40,521 bases of DNA from Gemmataceae bacterium. GTDB lineage: Bacteria > Planctomycetota > Planctomycetia > Gemmatales > Gemmataceae. Below the pieces are notes generated by a model, which worked only from the letters and a program-made list of their open reading frames with translations, ran no database searches and was not told where the DNA came from. Each line of letters opens with the position of its first letter. Positions within the stretch are counted from its first letter, which is position 1. The DNA lies in assembly GCA_025055215.1 (NCBI GenBank), contig JANWYO010000261.1, positions 1-40,521 on the forward strand, given 5' to 3'. Of this stretch, positions 8,425 through 16,283 are shown piece by piece. The translations under genes and the position numbers were made by a program.

Positions 8425-8453
8425 TATTTTGACCACAATAGATCGTCTGTCAA
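8425..8453 (-). promoter_or_regulatory. sigma-70-type promoter of the microcompartment operon
   Basis: On the minus strand a perfect -35 TTGACA (8448-8453) is followed after 17 bp by AAAATA (8425-8430), in a markedly AT-rich stretch. This leaves a leader of about 50 nt before GTG 8367. Near-identical 9-bp direct repeats (8392-8400 AGAATAGAT and 8435-8443 ACAATAGAT on the plus strand) flank the -10 region and could be DeoR sites. Confidence 0.6.
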
Positions 8454-8490
8454 GCAAGAAATCGAAAATAAACTGAAGATTTCAGTCATC

Positions 8491-9267
8491 ATGGCTGCGC
8501 GAACATGGAAACTTCCGCCGGGAGTGACGGCCGGCGTGTGGCACTACGCCCACGACCCTGATTTGGCCCGAGGCTACGACGCGAGCCTCGCCGACTCACC
8601 GCTTCTCACATGGGACCTGGAATTTGCGGAGAAGCATCTCTGCCGGCCGGGCCGGTTAATCGACCTCGGCTGCGGCACGGGTCGTCTTTTAATCCCTTTT
8701 GCGCAGCGCGGCTTCTGGGTTCTTGGGGTAGACCTTTCGGCGGAGATGCTGAGGGTGGCCGCGGACAAGGCCCAAGCCGCCGGCGTCCATGTCCACCTGC
8801 TCCGAGCCAATCTCGTGCAGCTGGAAGCGATCACCGACGGTGCCTTCGACTACGCCGCTTGTCTGTTCAACACGTTGGGCATGATCGACGGCCCAGCGAA
8901 TCGACAACGGGTGTTGGACCACGCGTACCGCTTGCTGCGGCCCGGTGGGATTTTCATCGGGCACGTCCACAACCGCTGGTTCAACCTCTGGGACCCGCAA
9001 GGGCGTCGCTGGGTCCTGCGGAACCTGGTGCGCTCGGCCTTGGGCTTGGAGGAAGGTGGCGACGTGGCCATGCCAGTGCACCAAGGGATCGCTGGGCTGA
9101 CCCTTCATGTCTTCACACGCCGCGAGATGGTCCGCCTCCTCCTTCGTGCCGGTTTCCGCCTGATCGAAATCAAGCCGCTGGGCCTGCGGCCGGACGGCCG
9201 GCTGCCATGGCCGAGGTGCTTCGGCTGGTTGCGGGCCTACGGTTATTTGATTGCGGCCCGTCGCTGA
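8491..9267 (+). CDS. class I SAM-dependent methyltransferase
   Basis: A 258-aa methyltransferase. Motif I is LIDLGCGTGRLLIPFAQRG with the acidic residue of motif II in VLGVDLSAEML; the later FDYAACLFNTLGMID and LLRPGGIFIGHVHN are motifs typical of small-molecule methyltransferases such as the Methyltransf_25 group. The substrate cannot be told from sequence. It starts the plus-strand group and is divergent from the microcompartment operon across about 120 bp. Two glycosyltransferase-like genes follow in the same direction, so the target may be a glycan or lipid-linked sugar. No strong ribosome site is seen before ATG 8491. Confidence 0.88.
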   Translation: MAARTWKLPPGVTAGVWHYAHDPDLARGYDASLADSPLLTWDLEFAEKHLCRPGRLIDLGCGTGRLLIPFAQRGFWVLGVDLSAEMLRVAADKAQAAGVHVHLLRANLVQLEAITDGAFDYAACLFNTLGMIDGPANRQRVLDHAYRLLRPGGIFIGHVHNRWFNLWDPQGRRWVLRNLVRSALGLEEGGDVAMPVHQGIAGLTLHVFTRREMVRLLLRAGFRLIEIKPLGLRPDGRLPWPRCFGWLRAYGYLIAARR

Positions 9268-9336
9268 TCCGAAGGCTCCCTTGTGGGGCCGAGACCGTTC
9301 TGTTACACCACTGGCGGTCATCTGGTGGAGTCGGGC

Positions 9337-10878
9337 ATGGATGCGCAGCGCTCTCAGCCGTTCAATGGCTTAGCCGTCAATTGGCCGGTGTGGCCGGCGA
9401 CCCGGAGCAGGCCGTCGCCGTCGGTCGCTTTCTGCCTTGGTCTCAGCGCCTTGGCGGTGGTCGGGGGCGGCTTATTTTTTCACGACCTTGGGCGGCGTGG
9501 TGTCTGGAGTGCCCACGAAGGCCGCGCTGGGCAGAATGCCCAGACGATCCTGGACGACGGCTGCTGGGGATTGCCGCGGCTTTTCGACGGACATCCGGAG
9601 TTGCAGAAACCCCCGATGTACTATTGGCTGGTCGCGGCCAGCGCTTGGCTGCGCGGCGGGCGGGTGGAGGCGTGGGACATCCGCGTGCCGGCTGCCTTGG
9701 CCGGCTGGCTCGGCGTCGTCGGCCTGGCCTTGCTGGGTTGGCGCTTGGGCCGCCCCGTAGCTGGCTTGGCCGCCGCCTCGACCTTGGCCAGCATGGTTCA
9801 CTACACTTGGCTGGCGCGCGTCGGCCGGATCGACATGCCGTTGACGCTCGTTGTGGGCGTGACGATCGCCGCCGGCTACCTGGGACAGTGGACCCGAGAT
9901 GATCGTTGGCTGATCCTGGCCTTCGTGGCCGTCGCTGCCGCCATCATGTTGAAGGGGCCGATCGGTGCCGTCCTGCCGGGCGTCGTGTTGGCGGCCGTGG
10001 CGCTGGCGGAGCGCCGGCCGATATTCGGCCGGTCGCTCCTTTGGGGCGTGCCGCTCGTGCTGGCGTTGGTGCTGCCGTGGTACGTCTGGGTTGGGTTGCA
10101 GACGGAAGGCGCGTTTTACCGGGTTTTTGTCTGGTACCACAACGTGGAACGAGGCCTCCTTCCCTCCGAGGGTTTGGCCGCTCGGCCGTGGTGGTTTTAC
10201 GGGCCACGTTTGTTGGTCGACATGCTCCCGTGGAGTCCGCTCCTGGTAGCGGCGGGGTGGTATTGGTTTCGCTGCGGCCGTTGGCGGGACGACGCGCTGG
10301 CCCGGCTAGGGTTCGTGTGGATGGTCAGCGTGGTTGCGTTCCTGTCACTGATGCGCTTCAAACGAGCCGACTACCTCTTGCCGGCCTATCCCGGGGCGGC
10401 GCTGTGGATGGGCAGCACGCTCGAGGCGTGGTCGCGGGCATCGCGGCGGCCGGCCGGGTGGGTCTGGGGCGTAGCTGTGGTGTTGGTCGGCGCGCTGCTA
10501 GGGTGGCAGGTGTACGAAGGGCACATCCTTCCGCAACGGGAGCCGTTGCGCGACCAGCGCCCCTTTGCCGAGGCCATTCGTCGGCTTGCCCCAGCCCCGA
10601 CGGAAATCCTCTTTTTCCGGGCCGAGGCCCACGACTTGGCGTTTTACCTGGGTCGGCGGCAAAACACCTTCCTGGAATGGGAAAATCTGGACGTGTGGGC
10701 CGGCCGACCAGGCCGCTACTATATCGTGATGCCGCCGGCGTGCGCCGCCGAATGGGGTCGGCATGTAGCCTCCGGCCGACTCGTCGAGGTGCTGCGGAAC
10801 ACTGACTTGGCAGGGGGCCGGCACGAGCGGCCCTTGGTCTTGATGCGGACCGAACCCCACCGTCGAGAGCAGCCATGA
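9337..10878 (+). CDS. GT39/ArnT-like polytopic membrane glycosyltransferase
   Basis: A 513-aa integral membrane protein with about ten hydrophobic segments in the first 400 residues and a soluble C-terminal part. The first periplasmic loop reads like the PMT/ArnT pattern: HEGRAGQNAQ, then QKPPMYYWL, and later GRIDMPLT. In ArnT-like enzymes the loop carries a D-E pair; here it is H-E. Such enzymes move a sugar from a polyprenyl-phosphate carrier to lipid or protein on the outer face of the inner membrane. Start set at ATG 9337, 6 nt after GGAG; an open frame begins 54 bp earlier with GTG. The stop overlaps the next start by ATGA, so the two products probably work together. Confidence 0.87.
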   Translation: MDAQRSQPFNGLAVNWPVWPATRSRPSPSVAFCLGLSALAVVGGGLFFHDLGRRGVWSAHEGRAGQNAQTILDDGCWGLPRLFDGHPELQKPPMYYWLVAASAWLRGGRVEAWDIRVPAALAGWLGVVGLALLGWRLGRPVAGLAAASTLASMVHYTWLARVGRIDMPLTLVVGVTIAAGYLGQWTRDDRWLILAFVAVAAAIMLKGPIGAVLPGVVLAAVALAERRPIFGRSLLWGVPLVLALVLPWYVWVGLQTEGAFYRVFVWYHNVERGLLPSEGLAARPWWFYGPRLLVDMLPWSPLLVAAGWYWFRCGRWRDDALARLGFVWMVSVVAFLSLMRFKRADYLLPAYPGAALWMGSTLEAWSRASRRPAGWVWGVAVVLVGALLGWQVYEGHILPQREPLRDQRPFAEAIRRLAPAPTEILFFRAEAHDLAFYLGRRQNTFLEWENLDVWAGRPGRYYIVMPPACAAEWGRHVASGRLVEVLRNTDLAGGRHERPLVLMRTEPHRREQP

Positions 10879-11672
10879 CGCAGACCACGGAGCGACCCTC
10901 GGTGGCAAACTCCCCGGTTTCGGTGGTCTTGCTGCCGACAAGTGCCACGGCACCGGTGGCGAGCGGTGTCGCGGAGTGGGCTCGCTTCTGCGACGGCTTA
11001 GGCCGTGACTACGAGCTGCTCCTGGTCGGCGGTGAGGGTGAAGTTCCTGGCGACTGCGTGAAGACTTGCCCGCGGTTGCGGCTGCTCAAGGGCGACGGGC
11101 GCTGCGGCCTCGGCGCGGTGCTTCGGGCAGCGGTGGCGGAGGCCCGCCACCCGCTGCTGTTGCTGGCCCCCTCACCCCCCCCGGCAGACCCAGCGGTTTG
11201 CCGTGCGCTCTTCTCGGCCATCGACCCGGTTGATCTCGTCTCAGGATTTCGTGCCGCCTGGTCGGTGCCCGTGTTGCTCCGCGTGGCCGGGCTGGTTTAT
11301 CGCTGGTCGGTCGCTCTGGCCTTTGGCGTGACACTGGAGCCGTGGCCCGGTTGGCTGGGGTGGCGGGGCCACGGGTTCGCCTGGTTGAATCGACTATTGT
11401 TCGGCGTGCGGATCATCGACGTGGGCAGCCCGTTCAAGTTGTTCCGCCAGTCTATCTTCGACCGCCTCATCATCCAGTCGGACGGTGACTTCGCTGTCGC
11501 GGAGGTGCTGGCAAAGGCGAATTTCCTCGGCGTGTTGATGAACGAGGTCGCCATCCCGGCCGAGCCGCGACCCCCGGCGGAGCCTTGGGGCCAGATGGTC
11601 CGCGAACTCCGGCAAGTGTTGGTACGGCCGATGTTTCGCACGAGTCGGGCGGTGCAGGTCAAGGCAAATTGA
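10875..11672 (+). CDS. GT2-like glycosyltransferase, DxD motif missing
   Basis: A 265-aa protein with the outline of a polyprenyl-phosphate mannosyl/glucosyltransferase of family GT2: a VSVVLLP-type first strand, a YELLLVGGEG segment, LLLLAPSPPPADP where the D-x-D metal site should be, and VGSPFKLFRQSIFDRL, which matches the G-F/K-L-F-R motif of dolichyl-phosphate sugar synthases. The usual L-D-A-D-L-Q is replaced by L-A-P-S-P-P, so metal-dependent catalysis is doubtful. It is coupled by ATGA to the GT39-like gene, and active relatives of this kind make the carrier-linked sugar that GT39 enzymes use. It may be a divergent enzyme or a non-catalytic partner. Confidence 0.75.
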   Translation: MTQTTERPSVANSPVSVVLLPTSATAPVASGVAEWARFCDGLGRDYELLLVGGEGEVPGDCVKTCPRLRLLKGDGRCGLGAVLRAAVAEARHPLLLLAPSPPPADPAVCRALFSAIDPVDLVSGFRAAWSVPVLLRVAGLVYRWSVALAFGVTLEPWPGWLGWRGHGFAWLNRLLFGVRIIDVGSPFKLFRQSIFDRLIIQSDGDFAVAEVLAKANFLGVLMNEVAIPAEPRPPAEPWGQMVRELRQVLVRPMFRTSRAVQVKAN

Positions 11673-11812
11673 TGGCGCGCTTCCGAAGTGGCGAAAACCG
11701 CATTTCGGTCCACGTCGTAACCAGTTCGACGCCTCCGCGGGCTCGAAGTCGCTGATGGCGGCCGACATTGTGTGAAGAGTGGAAGAATTGCCGCCGAAAC
11801 GAAGCAAAGCGA

Positions 11813-11830
11813 TGGGAATACGGGTTCCCA
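11813..11830 (+). promoter_or_regulatory. palindromic candidate operator
   Basis: TGGGAA-N6-TTCCCA is a perfect 6+6 bp inverted repeat, the spacing typical of a dimeric helix-turn-helix protein. Its right arm is the same DNA as the proposed -35 box (11825-11830) of the downstream operon. The TetR gene at the end of that operon is the obvious candidate binder, by position only. Confidence 0.4.
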
Positions 11831-11854
11831 AGCCACCAGTAGGGGCATTATAAA
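11825..11854 (+). promoter_or_regulatory. putative promoter of the GAF/HlyD-WD40-M50 operon
   Basis: TTCCCA (11825-11830), 18 bp, then TATAAA (11849-11854), followed by an A-rich stretch. The -10 box is good for such GC-rich DNA, the -35 weak. The start codon at 11968 is about 105 bp downstream of the expected transcript start. Confidence 0.45.
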
Positions 11855-11967
11855 GAAAAAGGACTCGTGGCGCGCTCCCCTCCTTGTGCGGCGGCGCGGA
11901 ACCAGATAGGCTGAAACAGCTTTTCGGGGCCTGCGGGCAATTCCTGTCATCCAGTCGAGGTCCAGAG

Positions 11968-14067
11968 GTGACTACCAACTTCAACACGGCGTCTTCGGTC
12001 GATGCCAACCTGCTCGAGCAGGCCAGGCGGCAAGTCAACCGGCTAATCGAGGAAGTCGCCCGGCTCTCCGAGTTGGACCTGTCACCGGCGAACTACTACT
12101 GCGAGTTCCTGGAACGGGTCTTGACGGCGATTGCCGCTCCCGCCGGGGCGGTTTGGCTGCGGAACCCGCAGGGCCATTTGCAGTTACAGTACCAGGTGAA
12201 CATCCGCCAAGTCGGCATCGACAAGGACGACGCCTGCCGGCAGGTCCATTCCGAACTGCTCCGCCACGCCTCCAACACCGCCCGGCCGATGCTGGTGCCG
12301 CCGCACAGCGGCGCCGGCGACGTCCAGGACGGTTCCTCGGCCGGCAACCCCACCGACTACATGACCCTCATCGCCCCGATCCTGATCGAAAAACAGGTCG
12401 TCGGCCTGGTCGAGGTCTGGCAGAGCCCCGACCGCAATCCGGAAGCGCAGCGCGGGTTCCTTCAATTCATGGTCCGCATGGCCGAGTTGGCTTCCATCTA
12501 CACCCGCAACCAGCAGCTGCGGGCCATGGTGGGTCAGCAGCAGATCTGGACCCAACTGGAAGCCTTCACCCGCCAGATCCACGGCAGCTTGCACCCCACC
12601 GAAGTCTCCTACCTGATCGTCAACGAAGCACGTCGGCTGATCGACTGCGATCGCGTCAGCGTGGCCACCCGCAATGGCAAGCGAACGAGCATCGAAGCGA
12701 TCAGCGGTGCCGACGTGGTGGAAAAGCGTTCCAACCTGGTGCAGCTGATGCGCCGCCTCTGCGACGAGGTGATCGTCTGGGGCGAAAAACTGACCTTCAC
12801 CGGCCAGCTGGACGACAGCCTTCCCCCCAAGGTGTTTCGCGCCCTCGACGAGTACCTTGCCGAGAGCAACAGCAAGCTGCTGGTGGTGTTGCCGCTTAAG
12901 GATGAGCGGCAAAAGGACACGCACCAGCCGGCCCGGGCAGCGCTGGTGATGGAGTCGTTTGAGCCAGCCGCCTCGCCGGAACAGCAGACGGCCCGGTTGG
13001 AAGTCATCGCCCGGCACGCCACCAGCGCCTTGTACAACGCCCTGGAATATCACCGCATTCCGATGCGCTTCTTGTGGCTGCCGTTGGCCCGGATGCAAGA
13101 AGGTTTGGGGGGCAAGGCCCGGTTCGTCACGGCCACCGTCGGCACCGTGTTGGTGGCCATCGTGCTGATGCTGATTTTCGTCCCCTATCCCCTGAAGCTG
13201 GACGCCCAAGGGACGCTCCTGCCCATGACGCGGCGGTGGACGTATTCGCCGGTGCCGGCCACGGTGGTGCGGTTTGAGGATGCGATCAAGCCGGGGGCCA
13301 AGGTGACCAAGGGCCAGCACTTGGTCAAGATGTTCGACTACGACTTGCAGATGACCCTCAACCGTCTCAAGGCCGAAATCGCCGACGCCACCAACAGCAT
13401 CCCGGCCCTTGAGGCGCAGCTCAACACCACGACCAATCCCACGGAAAAGCTGCGTATCGGCACGGAAATCGCCCAAAAACGCTCCCTCCTCCAACGGAAG
13501 CAACGGGAGCTGGACAACTTCCGCGAGCGCACCGATTCCGTGGCCGACTCCCCCGGCTATTTCATGCTCAAGGCGCCGATCGACGGCACCATCCTCAGTT
13601 GGGACTTCCGCGAGACGTTGACCAACCGCTACGTCAAGCCGTCCGACCCGCTCCTCCGCATCGGCGACTTGTCGGACCGCTGGGAGATCGAGCTGAAAAT
13701 CCCGCAAAAATACATCGGCCAGGTGCTACGGGCCTTCGATCCAAAGGATCCCCAGGCGACCCTCGACGTTGACCTGTTGCTGTTGACGAAACCGACGGAA
13801 ACGTTCAAAGGGAAGCTGTCGCGCGACCGCATCGCCGCCGAGGCCACGCCTGATAAGGACAACCCAACCGATTCGGAGCCAGTGGTGCTCGTCTCAGTGC
13901 GGATCGACGGCGACGACATTCCCGAAGCCTACCGCATTCCCCGCGAATATCTGACCACCAGTACGGAAGTCCACGCCAAGGTCCGGTGCGGCAACCGACG
14001 CATGGGCTACTCGCTCTTCTTCGGCTTGTGGGAATTCTTCTACGAAAAGGTGGTTTTCTTCTTCTAA
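11968..14067 (+). CDS. GAF-domain protein fused to an HlyD-like membrane-fusion adaptor
   Basis: A 699-aa fusion. Residues about 25-375 are cytoplasmic and hold one or two GAF-like sensor domains (for example LTAIAAPAGAVWLRN and RRLIDCDRVSVATRNGKR), separated by a helical linker. A single membrane segment lies at 386-408 (FVTATVGTVLVAIVLMLIF). The outer part is HlyD-like: PATVVRFEDAIKPGAKVTKG is the first half of a lipoyl/barrel-sandwich domain, then a coiled coil with LRIGTEIAQKRSLLQRKQ, the second half FMLKAPIDGTILSW, and a beta-barrel. The C-terminus is strongly hydrophobic and ends FFYEKVVFFF. Start set at GTG 11968, 7 nt after GAGG. It is the first of four co-directional genes and probably senses a small molecule inside the cell and passes this to the envelope partner proteins; that role is inference. 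Confidence 0.85.
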   Translation: MTTNFNTASSVDANLLEQARRQVNRLIEEVARLSELDLSPANYYCEFLERVLTAIAAPAGAVWLRNPQGHLQLQYQVNIRQVGIDKDDACRQVHSELLRHASNTARPMLVPPHSGAGDVQDGSSAGNPTDYMTLIAPILIEKQVVGLVEVWQSPDRNPEAQRGFLQFMVRMAELASIYTRNQQLRAMVGQQQIWTQLEAFTRQIHGSLHPTEVSYLIVNEARRLIDCDRVSVATRNGKRTSIEAISGADVVEKRSNLVQLMRRLCDEVIVWGEKLTFTGQLDDSLPPKVFRALDEYLAESNSKLLVVLPLKDERQKDTHQPARAALVMESFEPAASPEQQTARLEVIARHATSALYNALEYHRIPMRFLWLPLARMQEGLGGKARFVTATVGTVLVAIVLMLIFVPYPLKLDAQGTLLPMTRRWTYSPVPATVVRFEDAIKPGAKVTKGQHLVKMFDYDLQMTLNRLKAEIADATNSIPALEAQLNTTTNPTEKLRIGTEIAQKRSLLQRKQRELDNFRERTDSVADSPGYFMLKAPIDGTILSWDFRETLTNRYVKPSDPLLRIGDLSDRWEIELKIPQKYIGQVLRAFDPKDPQATLDVDLLLLTKPTETFKGKLSRDRIAAEATPDKDNPTDSEPVVLVSVRIDGDDIPEAYRIPREYLTTSTEVHAKVRCGNRRMGYSLFFGLWEFFYEKVVFFF

Positions 14068-14165
14068 GACCATCCGAGCGAACGACGGACACGGCGTAGG
14101 AGTCGGCAATGTGGCCGCGACCTTCCCCGGGTGCTGGGTCGTGGGAACGACGGAGGAGGACGGCG

Positions 14166-16208
14166 ATGAGATACACCCTTGCGAGCACAGCGAGCCTGGG
14201 CCTGCTGGCTGTGGTGTTGGCTGGCTGCAACAGCCCGGCCTCCCCGGCCGTGGCCGCTTCCGACAAGACCGCGCCGACAGACGAGGAAGCCACCACCCGG
14301 TCACTGCACGAGCGAGAAACCGGCGCCCCACTCTATCAGGTGGAAGCCCCCAAGCTCCCCGACGCCGACGGCCACGCCAAACCCGATGAAATCCTGCCCG
14401 ACCCGGTGGTCCTGCACAACAGCCGCGTCACCATCTACGAAAAGCGCGAAGTCCCTTCGCAACGCGAAGGCGTCGTCCTGTGCATCGGGCGGGAGCTGGA
14501 GCCCGGTGAAACGCCGGAGAGCATCCCGGCCGACCGATTGATCCAGGTCAAGATCGGCGGTGAACCGAAGTATTTTTACCGCCTGAAGGAGGGAGACCGG
14601 GTCAAGCAGGGGCAGCTGCTGGCCCAACTCGACAATCGCCTGGCCCTGGGGGAATACACCAAGCGTGTCTGCGAGCGGACCAAGGCCGAGTCCGAGAGCC
14701 GAGCCACCGAATTGACGAAGGAGGAAGCGTATCAGCGGTACCTGACGATCGACAAGCTGCGCGGGCAAGGCAAGGGACGGGCACCGGACGAGGAGGTGCG
14801 CGGGGCGTGGCTGACCTGGAAACGCTATGAATCCGAGACGGAATCGAAGCGCGAGGCGGTCAAGCAGGCGGAAAGCGAAATGAAGCAGGCCCTGACCGTC
14901 CTCGACATGCACCAGATCCGGAGCCCGATCGATGGCACCATCAAGACAATCTACAAAAAGTCGGGCGAGGCGCTCAAGGCGATGGAGCCGATCTTCCATG
15001 TCCAGAATGATGACCGTCTGCGGATCGAAGGGCTGATGGAGCTGCAACACCTGGCGCGGGTGTCGGCCCACCCGGACCGCTGCCGGGTGGTGGTGGAAGC
15101 ATCGTACCCCACGAGTCCGTTCTTGACGCTGACCGGTCACATGCAAGAGGTCAACGGTGTGGCGGTCCGGCAGGGAGGGAAGGACGTACTGGTGGTGTCG
15201 GCCAGCGAGGACGGGACGGTCGGGGTCTGGAGCAAGGCGTCGGCGGGGCTGGTGAAGCTTTTGCGGCATCCGGGGCCGGTGAAGGCGGTGGCCTGCACGC
15301 CGCCGTCCGCCAAAGCGTCGTGGTGCGTTTCCGGGGCGGGCGATGGCAAAGTGCGGGTCTGGGAGCTGGAGCCGCTCCGCGACGAGCCGCTGCGCGTGCT
15401 GGCCGGGACGCACGAAGGGGCCGTCACTTGCGTCGCCATCAGCCCCGACGGCGAATGGGTTGCCAGCGGTGGCGAGGACCGCAGCATTATCATCAGCCGA
15501 CTGTCCAGCGGCGAGGAAAAGTTCCGCGTTAAAGGGGCCCACAGCGGCGCCATCACCTCGATCCAGTTCACGCCCATCTCCGGCCTGGTCACGGCTGGCC
15601 GGGACAACAGGCTCCGCACCTGGAAGCTGGGTGAAGCCGGCGCCCGCCTGGAACTGAGCATCGACCGGCGCTCCGGCGACGTGACGACCCTGGGCGTCAG
15701 CCCGGACGGCAAGCGCATGCTCTTCGACCAGGGTAAGGAGTTGCGCGTCCTTGGTCTGGAGAACGGCCTGACCCAGGCCACGTTGCAATCGCCGGCCGGC
15801 GCGGCCAGCTTCACCACCTTGGCCCTGTTCTCGCCCGACGCCCAGCTGATCTTGACCGCTGGGGGCGCGGAACACCGCCTCCAGCTGTGGCGGACCCCGA
15901 CGCGGCGAACCCGCGGCTATGAAGTGCGGCAGCTGGTGGCGGCCGACCATTCCGTGCCCACTTGCGCCGCCTTCGCCCCAGATGGGTCGTTCATCGTCAG
16001 CGGCACCCGCGACCACAAAGTCCTGCTGTGGTCCGTGCCCGCCAAGGAGGAGATCGAACGGCAATTGGTCGCCCAGATTACCCGCATCGACCGGTCGGTG
16101 GATTCCGGCCAGCGTCACGTCAGCATCTGGGCCGAAGTGGACAACCGTGACGGCCGGCTCGTGCCGGGCACGACGGTGACCATGGCGATCTATCCACCGG
16201 GAAACTGA
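14166..16208 (+). CDS. lipoprotein HlyD-like adaptor with an inserted WD40 propeller
   Basis: A 680-aa predicted lipoprotein: signal peptide with lipobox LAGC (Cys at about residue 20). Residues 82-318 are a membrane-fusion adaptor: VTIYEKREVPSQREG, then YRLKEGDRVKQGQLLAQLDN, a long helical hairpin, and IRSPIDGTIKTIYKKSGEAL. Residues about 319-627 are WD40 repeats (LTGHMQEVNGVAV, SEDGTVGVWS, GDGKVRVWEL, GEDRSIIIS, GTRDHKVLLWS). The last 50 residues (ISIWAEVDN-like and LVPGTTVTMAIYP) match the end of an adaptor beta-barrel, so the propeller seems inserted in that barrel rather than added at the end. GGAGGA stands before ATG 14166. It lies between the GAF/HlyD gene and the M50 protease gene. 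Confidence 0.85.
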   Translation: MRYTLASTASLGLLAVVLAGCNSPASPAVAASDKTAPTDEEATTRSLHERETGAPLYQVEAPKLPDADGHAKPDEILPDPVVLHNSRVTIYEKREVPSQREGVVLCIGRELEPGETPESIPADRLIQVKIGGEPKYFYRLKEGDRVKQGQLLAQLDNRLALGEYTKRVCERTKAESESRATELTKEEAYQRYLTIDKLRGQGKGRAPDEEVRGAWLTWKRYESETESKREAVKQAESEMKQALTVLDMHQIRSPIDGTIKTIYKKSGEALKAMEPIFHVQNDDRLRIEGLMELQHLARVSAHPDRCRVVVEASYPTSPFLTLTGHMQEVNGVAVRQGGKDVLVVSASEDGTVGVWSKASAGLVKLLRHPGPVKAVACTPPSAKASWCVSGAGDGKVRVWELEPLRDEPLRVLAGTHEGAVTCVAISPDGEWVASGGEDRSIIISRLSSGEEKFRVKGAHSGAITSIQFTPISGLVTAGRDNRLRTWKLGEAGARLELSIDRRSGDVTTLGVSPDGKRMLFDQGKELRVLGLENGLTQATLQSPAGAASFTTLALFSPDAQLILTAGGAEHRLQLWRTPTRRTRGYEVRQLVAADHSVPTCAAFAPDGSFIVSGTRDHKVLLWSVPAKEEIERQLVAQITRIDRSVDSGQRHVSIWAEVDNRDGRLVPGTTVTMAIYPPGN

Positions 16209-16283
16209 CGAGTTGCGCGTCACGATTGTCGGTGCTTGGCCCCATGGCCGGGGCCAAGTACCGTGGTGGCTTGGGGAGGACTT

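Larger units (their letters stand above)
11673..11967 (+). other. intergenic region with promoter and palindrome, no gene seen
   Basis: About 295 bp between the GT2-like stop and the GAF/HlyD start. It is less GC-rich than the surroundings and contains a promoter-like pair and an 18-bp palindrome (separate entries). I see no convincing reading frame or RNA gene in it. Confidence 0.6.

Noticed and set aside
8368-8457. Upstream extension of the DeoR reading frame
   Set aside because: It covers the AT-rich promoter and repeat region; a good start (GTG 8367 with AGGA) lies at the beginning of the conserved domain.
12184-13707. Minus-strand frame of about 500 codons
   Set aside because: Antisense to the GAF/HlyD gene; composition is the mirror of its codon bias, no recognisable motifs.
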